The translations under genes were made by a program, and so were the position numbers. This document shows, one piece after another, positions 1 through 10,992 of a DNA stretch of 64,000 nt (positions are counted from its first letter, which is position 1; the number at the start of each line of letters is the position of its first letter). The DNA comes from Raphanus sativus (taxonomy: Eukaryota; Streptophyta; Magnoliopsida; Brassicales; Brassicaceae), in assembly GCF_000801105.2 (NCBI RefSeq), contig NC_079514.1:47310515-47374514 (forward strand), written 5' to 3'. The notes below the pieces were generated by a model that searched no databases, was not told the DNA's origin, and was given only the letters and a program-made list of their open reading frames with translations.

Positions 1-275
1 ATAACCAACAAAATTCTTAAGCTGTCGATCGTTTGAAATTATCACAGGTGGGGAAGTTGATGTATTGATCAACTCAGTAGGTAGATAATTGAACTCCAAA
101 TCGGCTAAGTTATCTTCTTCCATATCAAAATCCTCCACAACCATTCTTTTTAAATCCTTTAAAGTAGAATTTGATTCCAATAACTGTAGCCTAACCCCTT
201 TGTCATCAGCAGAAAAACACATCCAGTAGTTGCACCTAATTTCCAAACACCACATGTGGTATAGATATACATCAT
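1..275 (-). pseudogene. 5' end of a Mutator-like (MULE) transposase or associated gene, partial and frameshifted
   Basis: On the minus strand, from an ATG at 275-273, there is protein-like sequence of the N-terminal type found in plant MuDR-family transposases: a CGVWKL-like opening, then an acidic stretch with ESNSTLKDLKRMV, a YLPTELIN segment, and a PPVIISNDRQ motif just before the window edge. The opening and the rest lie in different frames, and a one-base shift near position 205 would join them, so the copy looks decayed. From position 255 to 1 one frame is open for 85 codons and runs off the window. Family assignment is from motif memory; the catalytic DDE part is outside the window. 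The GTAGAA motif array just upstream suits a MULE terminus. Confidence 0.45.
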
Positions 276-479
276 AGAGAACAAGAGTTTGTGAAAAAAT
301 CAAAAGAAAAGCTATGGAGAAACCATAGATTGATGAAGAAGAAAGGTGAGAATCGTTTTTTTATTATTTTTTGACAAGTAAAATCGAAAATAACACGTTT
401 TAGGAAGTTAGAATATTTTAAGGAGATTTTAAAAATATTTTCTTAACTGAAACTTTCATTAATTTTCGCAAAAATCAGG

Positions 480-800
480 TAATCTTATCCGTAGAAGGCA
501 ACTTCTAAAAGTTTAGAAGATTGACAAAAACCCAGAACACGCTTTCTACTTTTAGTAGACATAAGAGTACATTTTAGAAAACACATTTCCCAAAATTTAG
601 AATACTTAATAAAAGTAGAAGATGCATTCGGACGAAAAGTAGATAGCTTTACGATTAGTAGAATGCGCATTCCACTTATTTAGTTAGTAAATAGTAGAAT
701 GTACGTTCTAAAAATAGTAGATGAACGTGTTTATTTTAGAAATCATTTTCTACTATATCATTTTCCGTAGAAGGCACATTATACCTTAGTAGAACGTATT
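480..800. repeat. Array of GTAGAA/TTCTAC motifs upstream of the MULE fragment
   Basis: About a dozen copies of AGTAGAA, or its complement TTCTACT, lie in 320 bp, for example near 490, 543, 556, 614, 637, 656, 693, 716, 750, 766 and 789. The 12-mer CCGTAGAAGGCA occurs twice (about 489 and 765). VANDAL-type MULEs carry clustered short motifs near their ends that bind their own VANC anti-silencing protein. Calling this such an array is an inference from clustering and position. The remaining sequence of 276-1065 is AT-rich with no gene seen. Confidence 0.4.
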
Positions 801-1065
801 TTCGAATTTTTATTTATCAACTTTTTGAAAAAAAAATATCAGCTTGTGTATATGGGTGTTTTATTAATTGTTTATATTTTAATATATTTTTATTCACAAA
901 AGTATTTATTTCATTAGTTTTCAGAAATACAAAGGATAAAAAAGAGAAAAATTGAACAAAAAATAATTTATACCAAAGGAACAACATCCTTGTTTTTTGT
1001 TCTCTATCGGCAATTTTCCTTTTTTTAATATGTGTGAAAACTCTAAAACATGTATTATTTTGAAA

Positions 1066-2322
1066 CTAGTGTAACATCCCGTGCTACGCACGGACCAGCT
1101 TTTTTATTACATTTAAATTATTTTGCGAAATTCTAATTTTCTGCCTATTATCTGAGATATGTTTTATAAGTCATTTTGCAGGAGCTGAATAAAATTGAAA
1201 TCTAAAATTAGAAATACTGTCTTAACAGTTAGACACGGTTAGTATAATTCTTATGTTTTCTTGAAAATAAACATTTTTATGGAAACCAAACTTTTTTTTT
1301 GTCACTGGAAACCAAATTAATATATAATTACGCATAAAATATAGTTAAAATTACTACATTTGATCCATTCAGTTTTATTTATATTTTTTTTCTAAATAAG
1401 TCTTCTTTAAAGTATAAATAGATTTATTTTTTAATATAATAAAAGTGAAGCTAAAATAAATTACAAAACATTAAACTGTACTGAAAAATAGTTATTTTTA
1501 AGTTTGATATCTGGAATGCGGTTGAAATATAAATGCTTGATTAATGATATAAGAGAAAAAAACATTTTGAACTTATCTGTTGAGATTTTCTTTTTGTCAA
1601 GGCCTGCTGTGGTTCTTTTCCATCTCTTTCCTCTACCTTAACGGTTGAAACCAACCTGGAAATCAAAGAGAAAACAGAAAAGGAATAGTATAGTCAATTT
1701 GTATACAATGAATTTATAAACAGATTTGTAAGATATTTGAATATGCTCTGTAATAAGAAAATATAATTGGAAATAGTCAAACAATAACAAACAGATTTGC
1801 AAATACCAATTTATACATAGTAGATTCAGATATACTTACAGTTTTCTAAGTTGTTGACAAAGATCTGAGTTTTTTTCTCGAAAAATGAATTGAAACAGCA
1901 ATCTCTTAAATACCATCTCCAACCTAAATCATGCAAAAAAAGTTAGAGTGTTAAGTTAAGAAGTAAAAAAATGAATAAAGGCGAGACATAAACTTGTGTA
2001 AATTTTTTTTTGCTACATTCAAACATACAAAAACAAAGATGAAGAAGAAGCTACGGTAAAAAAGAAAGGATGGAAAAGAAATTTTAGTTGTTTAAAAGTT
2101 ATATAAGAAGAGTTAAAACTGTTTGAGGCCATATGAAAAATATAGGGATATCAAATTAGAACGTGGTAGTGGTGATAAGAGAAAATTAAGGAAATTTTGC
2201 TTTTTACCGTTTTAGAAAAGTTTAGAACGTATAGAGTTTTTATTGAATTTTTTTTTTTTACAAAATTATTCCACATGTCAATTTTTGATTAGTCAGGCGA
2301 CTTGCGCTTTAGTATATAGGGA
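1066..2322 (-). mobile_element. Non-autonomous Helitron
   Basis: Read on the minus strand, the element starts with TC at 2322-2321, ends with CTAG at 1069-1066, and sits exactly between A and T of the host (A at 1065, T at 2323). A subterminal hairpin CCGTGC-TAC-GCACGG at 1079-1093 lies about 10 bases inside the 3' end. These are the defining Helitron features. No Rep/helicase coding sequence is present, so the element depends on an autonomous partner. Confidence 0.8.
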
Positions 2323-2544
2323 TGGAATGACTAGTTCTTACTGTAAGCTGTTGAATCACTCGGAGCAATTAACCGAATAAATAACCACTTTTAATGGAGG
2401 TTTGAAAACCATTAAGCCTATTTAAGCAAAAATAATATGTTAGAAAACCATGGGCTTCTATGCTTCTAGGCTCAAGATAAGCGTGGTGGGTCTCAGTGAT
2501 TAACTTTAGTTTTATTTATTATTCGTTAAGATAAGTCCGAAACA

Positions 2545-4430
2545 TCTTATATAATAAAGTTGAGTTTTTTTTTCTTTGGGGGAAAAAATGTCATTTGGCA
2601 TTCTCCTTTTAATAATTAAAATCTTTTCTCAATTTTATTTAATGTGTTTTGGTGTTAATTATGATTAGGTGTTAGTTTACTTTTGTTATTGACAATTTAT
2701 TACAATGATGTTTTAATTTTGGATTGGAAGTTTAATTTATTATGAAATTTATGTCTTGATCTTTTTTAAATTTCATAACTCTTATGTTACATATTTTTTT
2801 AAATACTTTAAAATACAAAAATGGAAACTAAAGTTAAGTATTTTCAAAAAAAAATAAACATAGAATAGATACATATACAAACAATTACTTTATGTTTGAA
2901 AACATTTAAAATATTAACTTTAGTTTTTATATATTTATTTTCATAGCTAATATATTATTATATAATAAAACTAATTCATTTACTAAACCGCGGTTCATCC
3001 ACGGTTGACCCAATGATCTAGAGATCCGGTAAATCGTCCGGTTCAGTGTCTGGGGTTGGGTCTCAAAACACTGGTTTATAGGGTTTCTTTGTATTTGATG
3101 TTGATGATGGAGAATGGAGCCTCTACGATTCTCCTTCTTTAACGCAATTGACGTAACCGTCATATAATCAGTCTAGAAATTCCACTCATCCCACTCTAAT
3201 AATGTTTAGTAATTAATGGCGATTCAAGTCCAAAAGACTAACATTTGGTCTATTGGTATTGACACATAAACTCTATGGTATCTTCCCATGTTACATTGTG
3301 CAAGGAAACCAATAACTTCTCTAATGCATGCTATACATTTTAAAAACCGTGAATATGATTAATATACTCTTAAAATTTAACTAAAAAAAGAATCATTACT
3401 TCCACTCTGAGAGAAATTTAAAAACATTGTCTGGTTGCCAAAGTTATTTAAAATTGATGTAAACCACACACCACCCTCACCATTAATCCTTTGCACCACA
3501 CTAACTATTTATTGTGAAAACCATTACTAAATGCAACAAGTCATAAAGCCCGAATGTCACAGATAGTTAGAAATTGTCTTTCTCATGATTGTTATAGATG
3601 CTAACATCTTATTTACTAATTAACAAATTGACTTTTTATTAGGAAGATCTGGTGAAATTGTTCCATTCCGGTTAAAATAGAAGTTATCCATTAAATAGAG
3701 AAGTTTAGGAACCATTTATAGTTTTTAGATCATATTTAGATTCATATTAAGATTCGTTGATATTTCTAAATAAGGGTGGACAAACAAGAATTTCGTTATG
3801 AACACACAAAATCTTCCACTATAACAAAATTATAGAAAATAATTTTATGTTTCTTATTTTAAGATACATCTTTTTGAGAGACCTTGAAACTAAAATAACA
3901 CAAACAACTCGAAAACTCTATATTTTAAAAGTCAACATGGTAATTTTAAAAAATATTATTCACCAATTATTTTAACAAAAAATGACACATTACCCTTATT
4001 TTTTATAGAATTTGAAACGTATTCCATTTTTCTATTATTTGAACTAAATATATTAGTAAAAATTTTATAGTTCATATATAGTTATTTGATAATTAATAAT
4101 ATAAGTATTTCTCTATATAAAACATCAACTTTGTTTTGTGTTTAAATTCCAACTAAATTAATTTTGTTATGACTATCGGTTTTTTATTCTATTTTTATTA
4201 AATTGATTAGTAACAACCACTTATGCTATTACACTTTGAACTAAACAATTTCAAACAAAGTAATGCACTACGGTCACTAACCACACTATCAAAAAAATCA
4301 TAAAATATCAATTTTAATATATTTTTATTTTATATTAACATATTTTATTTGTTAAGACCATATAATAATTTATAAATTTATGTAAAAGTATAACATATGA
4401 ACCCGGCGCGTAGCGCCGGAAAATCGCTAG
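2545..4430 (+). mobile_element. Non-autonomous Helitron
   Basis: The start TCTTATATAATAAAGTTGAG at 2545 follows an A, and the end CTAG at 4427-4430 precedes a T. The 3' hairpin CCGGCGC-GTA-GCGCCGG occupies 4403-4419. Inside is a less AT-rich segment (about 2980-3165) with CCGG-rich words that may be captured host DNA, but I recognise no gene in it. There is no Rep/helicase. Confidence 0.8.
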
Positions 4431-4475
4431 TAAAAAATAAAAAATCACAATCAATCCCACGTGCGTGTATATATA

Positions 4476-5411
4476 TCTTCTATCTTATTAAAGTAGAAGT
4501 ACTTTAAGCTTTTGTTTGGTAATAGGGATAAGAGTTTTAAAAAATTAAATTTTGTTTGGTAACAAAGATAGTAGAGAATTTTGTATTTTCCTTATTTAAA
4601 TGATAGATTTAAGTATTTAATGTCTTTTCCTAATTTAAATAATAGATTTCTTTAATAGAATGAATCTTAACCAAAATAAATTTTCTTATAATTTTTTTTG
4701 TTGACATTAAATATTTTTCAATACTTATTAATAAAAATAATAAAATAAAAATCACACATCAAAATCAATTTATATATCATATAAATAAAATATAAAATAT
4801 TTTATTTATAAATTGTTAGTATAACACTTTTATAATATAAGTCCAATTAGTTATAAATATTAGATTTTTATATGATACACTGTGATATAATAGACGACTA
4901 AAATCATATAATATAATTATTTAAAGTAATAAATATTTTTTTTGTTTTAAAATGTTATACCAACAATTATGTAATACATATTAATTTTTATATATATATA
5001 TATATAGATATTATAATTAGAACAAAGAAAAAAATTGAAGTGAAAACAAATATTTATACAGCCACGGGTTAAACTATAGAAATAAACAACAATGGCGTAA
5101 GATTTTTTTTTAACAAATTTATTTTAATTTCAAATATGTTTACATATTTTATTTATTTATAAATTATTTTATTTTTGTTAATAATGCTAAGATTTTAGAA
5201 TTTTAAAAAATTATGACCCATCTCTATATTATTTTAATTCGGAATTTAAAATTTATATCAAAATATTTTTTAAACTTTTAATTTTTATTATAACTACAAA
5301 TGTTAATTTTCAATCTAAATTTATGTTTAAATATTATAAATATATCATTTATAAATAAAAAATTAAAAACATAAAATAAATACCCGCCCGGTTGGGCGGG
5401 TCAAGATCTAG
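4476..5411 (+). mobile_element. Non-autonomous Helitron, same family as those at 15834 and 16806
   Basis: It begins with TC after an A at 4475 and ends at CTAG 5408-5411, followed by T. The terminal hairpin is CCCGCCC-GGTT-GGGCGGG (5383-5400). Body sequence such as the ACACTGTGATATAATAGACG stretch recurs in the two Helitrons at 15.8-18.6 kb, so this is a third, more diverged family member. It ends only 65 bp before the F-box gene start and may supply or disrupt its promoter. Confidence 0.82.
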
Positions 5412-5476
5412 TCCTAATTAAATCAAAACCCTCAACCATAGCCTAAAGCGTTGTTGGTGTAGTTTCACAGGGAAAT

Positions 5477-7234
5477 ATGTTAGGGAAGCTTTTATCATGT
5501 TTCAGCTCAATTCATGTTGGGTTGCAGGTGGGATATTTGATTTCGATACTACTAGAAAAAGGGATTCCAAAACTGCTAGAACAAACATCCCGACGATTCC
5601 CGAAGAGAAACCTCAAAAGTTTTGAGGTAGAAGACAGAATAAGTGCGTTACCAGACGATTTGCTTGTGCGGATATTGTTGTTTGTGCCAACAAAATATGC
5701 AGTGCTTACAATGATTTTGTCAAAAAGATGGCGGTCTATTTGGAAGATGGTGCCAGAGCTCAACTACCTAGAGATGATCAATGATGATACTAACAAAGTA
5801 ATTATTGGCGGTTTACTTGGTCGTTTACTTGAGCGTTTTTTTGGCAGAAGTGATCAGCGACGACAGTGGCTTTTGCGGTTTATTGACGAGTCATTACAAG
5901 CCCATAAGGCACCTGTTTTAGAATCATTACTTATAGAAGTCGATACAGGACGTCAGGTTGATGTTGATGTTGGAAACTGGATTAAAAAAGCGGTTCATCG
6001 TAGAGTCCGTGAGCTAGGGTTTATTCTCAGATGGTCCGCAGAGCCTACTAGGTTACCTAATAACCTTTACACATGTGATACACTCGTTTCTCTAGGCCTT
6101 TCCAACAAGGTTCTTGTGGATGTTCCTTCTCTAGCATGCCTCCCATCCCTCAAAAATCTTCAACTTGACTCTGTGGTATACAAAGATGAAGATTCTTTGG
6201 CCCGATTATTTTTGAGTTGTCCTCTTCTAAAAAAATTGATCGTGGAACGTCACCACCAAGACAACGTAAAAGTTTTCAATATAAAAGCCCCTTTGTTGGT
6301 ATTTTTATCATATCATTATGTGGAATTAAAACCACATGACGAAGGCATTGAGGGGAGTTTAGTAATAGATTCTCCGGCTTTAAAGAAAATCTTCATCACA
6401 GATCACTCGAGAGACTCTTACTCGATCGCAAACGAACCTCGCCTTGAGAAGGCAAATATCAACTTCCTTTTCTACCCTGATTACAGGTTTAGGACATCTC
6501 TTTCCTCGCTCATGTGTGTCGAATTTGTTTTGAGCTAGGCAACGGTATGTAGTGCTCTTTTCAGTTTCATCATTTTTATTTTCTTCATTGGCATTGTTAT
6601 TACATACCTGAGAAAGAACATATGCAGAAAACATATATATAAACACATATAGGGTTTTACTTATGTGTTGTTGTGTTCATCGCAGCTTGCGTGGTTTAGC
6701 ACTATTGGCTACTCTCATCTTATGGAGTGTAAGATAATACTTGTACACGATTTAGACTGGTTACAACCACTAATGATGTTGCTTCAAAATTCTCCTAATC
6801 TAAAAGTTCTTCTCATCGACAAGGTTTGTCCTTTAATTCATTCAAGTTTTTATTATAGACTAGTAAAATAAAAAGTAAATGTACGATTCACAATGTTATC
6901 TCTTGCTTTGCAGACATTCCTTCAACTTGCGGAGGAGTTGCCACTTTCATGGAACCAACCAAGTTCTGTTCCCGGATGTTTGTCAACCCATCTCGAGATA
7001 TTTGAGTGGAGAGAATATGAAGGAAGAAACGAAGAGAGAGAATTCATAAACTACATCTTTGCGAACTCAGAGTGTTTAAAGAGAGCTGGATTCTCTTTGA
7101 AATCAACCAGCAACCATAAAGATAGAAAGAAGATGAAAGATTTGGAGTCTATGTATAGGGTTTCAGCATCATCCCAGCTTCTCTTCTCCACTCATGTAGA
7201 ATATATGAGTGTTTCAGATGAACTGAGGGCCTGA
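5477..7234 (+). pseudogene. F-box/FBD/LRR protein gene with one in-frame stop codon
   Basis: Three exons can be read: 5477-6544, 6686-6823 and 6914-7234, all phase 0 with GT/AG introns. Exon 1 encodes an F-box at about residues 53-99 (DRISALPDDLLVRIL and SKRWRSIW) after an unusual 52-residue N-terminal extension, then leucine-rich repeats (CDTLVSLGLS, LPSLKNLQLDSVVY). Exon 2 holds an LLQNSPNLKVLLID LRR, and exon 3 the FBD domain (NQPSSVPGCL, FEWREYEG, ANSECLKRAGF). Such proteins act as substrate adaptors in SCF ubiquitin ligases. A TAG at 6536-6538 sits in frame two codons before the exon 1 donor at 6545; otherwise the three exons would give about 507 residues. As read, the product stops at 353 residues and lacks the FBD domain. 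The start is uncertain because no methionine lies directly before the F-box. Confidence 0.75.
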
Positions 7235-7389
7235 TTTTATTTCATATGGTTCATGTGTGTTTGCCACTAGTCAAGTGGTTTCTTCTAATCCTTTTGTTGT
7301 ATCAAACCAACTAATTTTATTTCATTGTTCATGTTTGTTTGCCATTAGTCAAGTGGTTTCTGTTAATCATATTGTCGTATTAAACCATC
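7234..7389 (+). repeat. Tandem duplication of about 78 bp just after the F-box gene
   Basis: Two head-to-tail diverged copies (7234-7312 and 7313-7389) share GTTCATGT, GTTTGCCA, TAGTCAAGTGGTTTCT and a TAAACCA-like end. They begin at the FBD-gene stop codon and so probably lie in its 3' UTR. Confidence 0.65.
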
Positions 7390-7956
7390 AAATATATCGG
7401 GAAGAAGCACACATTAACTTTGTGTACGTATATCAAATCAACTGGTTTTAGAGTTTGTTATCCATGTTTAGCGTCGGTATTAAAGTCTTTGCAGGATGAT
7501 GTACAGTTCGGAGCATTTTGAAGATTATGGAACCATTTAAACCATCAAGAGCAGTCATGCTGAAAAGTTGAAGCCGGAATTTAAATATTTTAAATATTAA
7601 TATTATTGGTATATTTAGTGTTTTGGTCAAATGTATTAATCTAATTAAATAAACACTTCGATTTTTGGTATATTTCGGTTTAAAACTGAACCAAACCAAA
7701 CCAATTAGGTTAATAAAAATTTTAACAAAATGGTTGGGAAAATAATACTTTGGTTTGGTTTAGGCCGGTTTGGTTCGAATATAGGTTGGATTGGTCTACC
7801 CCTAGTCAAAATCATATCAAAAGTATGATGTATGATCTTTATATAAGCCAACTAAATAGACATCTATATCATGTACACCACTCTCTTTTTTCAATTCTGT
7901 AAATGAAAACATTTAATAAGTTGCAGCAACCTTCTTAAAGACTTCCATGAAGAAAG
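7390..7956. other. Intergenic DNA rich in GGTTTGGTT words
   Basis: No gene seen. Around 7660-7800 there is simple-sequence-like DNA with repeated ACCAAACCAA/GGTTTGGTTT words, common in crucifer repeats. From 7836 a stretch containing TCATGTACACCACTCTC matches a second copy at 10860-10930. Confidence 0.4.
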
Positions 7957-8178
7957 ATGGTTCTTGAAGAACTAAAGCATGACTTCTTAAATGAACTTGT
8001 AGCTGATTGTAACGGTTATGGTAATCTTAATTTCTCCAATAATATAGTGGAAGAAGACATAGTGAGAGAGTCTTACATTCATTTTTTTATTACTAAGGAT
8101 TGGTCTGTCCGGACTGGATATACTTTACTTGTGATCAAAATTATTATTTTTTGTGTAGTTTTGTGGCTTGTGTTTTAG
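7957..8178 (+). pseudogene. Stub resembling the N terminus of the ZRK-like gene downstream
   Basis: This is a 73-codon open frame. Its start (LKHDFLNELVADCNGYGN) resembles residues 36-50 of the pseudokinase at 9620 ([15 protein letters not shown]), after which similarity stops and a hydrophobic tail follows. No kinase domain follows before the next gene. I read it as the remnant of a tandem duplicate of the ZRK-like gene, truncated by AT-rich DNA. A short real transcript cannot be excluded. Confidence 0.4.
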
Positions 8179-9619
8179 ATTTACATTTACAAGAAATGTG
8201 CATGATAATGATTTTTTGTCTTTTAGAAAGTTTTAGGTGAAAAGATATTATATGTAATAATATATATTTTACTTGTTTACAATAGTTGTTTCAGTTGTCC
8301 AAAAAATTAACTTTATGATACTAAATATTAGTTACATTTTTTCCACTTAATTCAATTATTTGATATATAATGTGTGTTGAATTTGGTGGTAGTATATAAA
8401 ATGTATTTTATCTCAAATTCAATTAAAACATCAGAATATTGATTTTTTAAAAATGAAAGATAAATTCATTTTTTAAATGATTTGTTTATGTTTGTATAAA
8501 AGTTATATATACAATATTTATGTAATTGTTATTTTATCGAATTAAGTTATATTTTACCTATGTCTAATTCAAGACCAGTAAAATTTATTAATTATTGTGT
8601 CTATTTATTTGTCGAGTATTAATTTAATTTATAGACTTTCTTCTATATATATTATTTATTTTTTCATTATTTTGTGTCGATATAATGAATCTCCATGTTA
8701 TCAGTTAAAAAATATTATATGATAAAAACTAATGGATCTATTTTAGTTGGACTGTTATAATTTTTTATAGTTCAAAACATAGTCTGATAAAAGTTAGATT
8801 ATGTTTTAATAGTATTGATAACAATATTAGGGGTGGGCAAAATATCCGTAAAATTTGATTCGATCCGTTATTCGTTTCAATTCAATCCTAAAAATCAGGA
8901 TATCTGTAACTTTACGAATCGAAACAAATATTAAAATTCAATATTCGTCAAATAAGGAGAAAATCACAAATACTCATTTAAAAAAACAAATATCTGATCT
9001 GATCCGTAATGTACATATACATATAATTTAATATATCTAAATAGATCTTTAGTTATTTTATTCACTAAATTAATTATTTGGTCATTAAATTTTTAAAAGT
9101 ATACAGTTTTTAAATAATTTATAATGAAATATTATTATTTTTATTAAAAAATTTCTTTTTCTTTTAATAAATTTTGAAAAAATGAAATTTTTATTATTTT
9201 TTACTGAATCGACGGATCAAATCGGATATTCTGTAAAATATATTGATTTTACCGGATAACACAGAGCTCTGATTCTGAATGAGAAAGTACACAAGTTTGA
9301 TACTCTTGTACTATGTTCTACCTCTCTCTGCTCAGTTACTTAAGCTACATATATGATCTTCTCATAACGTTTCCAAAAGTATCATACCAATTACGCAGAC
9401 TTTATTACAAATGTCCATCGTCGGTGAATATAGACACTTTGTTTCTTAGCAGTTTCATGAGAACATAACGTTTGTATTTATATGCTTTAGTCTACAACTC
9501 CGGACGAAGTTTATGACTTTTCAACGGAGGGTTTCTCTAGTCAAACCAACTAAACAAAGAAACAAAAACAAACTGAGTAAAGCTGAACATCTCTGCTACG
9601 ACAACTAATCAACTGTTCA
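8179..9619. other. AT-rich intergenic DNA, upstream region of the ZRK-like gene
   Basis: No gene seen to about 9240. The segment 8826-9260 carries the words ATCCGTAAAATTTGATTCG and CGGATCAAATCGGATATTC, typical of degraded crucifer repeats. The last 350 bp before 9620 are more balanced in composition and probably hold the promoter and 5' UTR. Confidence 0.35.
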
Positions 9620-10702
9620 ATGGATTCAATGGTGAAGAAGTTAAAGAACAATCTGAGTTCTGGTTCGTTTCGGAAGAACAAGGAAAGAAGCATAAAGAAG
9701 CAAATGAGATTCTTGGAGAATGGAAGCATCTTACTCAAAGAACTCATCGCTGATTGCAACGGTAAAACCATTCCTATACGCAGCTTTTCCTCTTCTCAGA
9801 TCCTTAAAGCTACCAACCACTTCGACGCCAGTTGTTCTATCGCCCAAGAAGGGTTCTACATATGGTACAGAGGAGTTATCGAAGATAGATCTTACATGAT
9901 CAAAAGATTCTCCGAGTATAAAGTCACTGATCGCAGAGTAGGAGAGGTTTACAAAGACATAGTCTTGTCTGCTCGGATGAGCAGCCACAGCAACTTTCTT
10001 AAACTACTAGGATCTTGTCTCGAGTTCCCTTTTCCAGTTCTTGTTTTTGAACATGCAGAACATGGAGTCTTGAATCCTCGAGGAGGTGTTACCACCATTA
10101 ACGGGGAGGAATCTTTACTGCCTTTGAGTTTGAGGCTAAAGATTGCAAAGGAGATTGCGAACGCTTTGGCTTATCTTCACATGGCCTTCCCTAAGATCAT
10201 CATATATAGAGATGTTAAACCGATGCACGTTTTCTTGGACAAGAACTGGACCGCAAAGCTGTCGGATATGTCTTTCTCAATATCGCTCGAGGAAGGAAAA
10301 TCACAGATAGAAGCTGAAGACGTGCTGGGTACGTACGGGTATCTAGATCCGTTATATTTTGCAACATTGGTTGTGTCGGAGTATACTGATGTGTACAGCT
10401 TTGGAGTCTTGTTGATGGTTCTTCTCAGTGGTAGATCGGTTTACTTCACCGTATCTGATGGCTATCAGGTAGGTATTCTTGAATATGTGAAAGGGTTAAA
10501 CGAGGTTGGGAAGCTCATTGAAGTAATTGATCCTATGATGATGAAAGATGTTACGAGTGCTCAAAGATTGCAGGTGGAAGCTTGTGTTTTACTTGCAGTG
10601 AGATGTTGTAAGGAGAGGGATGAAGACCGACCGAAGATGATCCAGGTAGCTAAAGAACTCAAGCGGGCTGAAACATCATTTCTAAGGGATCCTCTGTTCT
10701 GA
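9620..10702 (+). CDS. ZED1-related kinase (ZRK)-type receptor-like cytoplasmic pseudokinase
   Basis: A single-exon gene of 360 residues, the usual size for the RLCK XII-2/ZRK group. Features in order: a basic N terminus; [20 protein letters not shown] followed by ILKATNHF (residues 41-68), a family signature; no glycine loop; the beta-3 lysine retained in YMIKRF (K95); [12 protein letters not shown] (196-207) in place of HRDxKxxN, with the metal-binding Asn replaced by His; DMS (216-218) in place of DFG; then a well-kept GTYGYLDP segment (237-244). Loss of HRD-Asn and DFG indicates a pseudokinase. Known relatives (ZED1, RKS1) bind the NLR ZAR1 in the cytosol or plasma membrane and act as decoys or adaptors for bacterial effectors. 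A role with ZAR1 here is inferred from family only. Confidence 0.85.
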   Translation: MDSMVKKLKNNLSSGSFRKNKERSIKKQMRFLENGSILLKELIADCNGKTIPIRSFSSSQILKATNHFDASCSIAQEGFYIWYRGVIEDRSYMIKRFSEYKVTDRRVGEVYKDIVLSARMSSHSNFLKLLGSCLEFPFPVLVFEHAEHGVLNPRGGVTTINGEESLLPLSLRLKIAKEIANALAYLHMAFPKIIIYRDVKPMHVFLDKNWTAKLSDMSFSISLEEGKSQIEAEDVLGTYGYLDPLYFATLVVSEYTDVYSFGVLLMVLLSGRSVYFTVSDGYQVGILEYVKGLNEVGKLIEVIDPMMMKDVTSAQRLQVEACVLLAVRCCKERDEDRPKMIQVAKELKRAETSFLRDPLF

Positions 10703-10839
10703 CACAACTTTTATTACATTTTTTTCATGGACAAGAATATAATAGATAGCCAAAGTACACGATCCTTACATATAACATGTGAAAGAAGTTTGAAAGACAA
10801 TAAGATTTAAAACAATTTAACATGTAATAGATAGAAAGT

Positions 10840-10930
10840 CTGTACACCACTCTGTTTTTTTAATGATCTTTATATAAGGCAACTAAATAGACATAAAAAT
10901 CATGTACACCACTCTCTCTCTTTTTTCAAG
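10840..10930 (+). repeat. Second copy of the 7836-7900 upstream segment
   Basis: TGATCTTTATATAAGGCAAC followed shortly by TCATGTACACCACTCTCTC matches 7836-7900, which lies just upstream of the ZRK stub. This suggests that promoter-proximal sequence of the ZRK unit was duplicated along with the gene. The copy here leads into unrelated DNA. Confidence 0.55.
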
Positions 10931-10992
10931 ACAAGTGAAGAAAACCAGAAATTGCAGATCTGATCCAAACATTCATCTGCTGTTTCTTCTTT

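Noticed and set aside
1..5411. Autonomous Helitron with Rep/helicase
   Set aside because: None of the Helitrons in the window shows Rep or helicase coding sequence; all are non-autonomous.
5512..5763. Open frame on the minus strand opposite the F-box exon
   Set aside because: Shadow of the coding strand; no protein features and the plus strand has a clear F-box.
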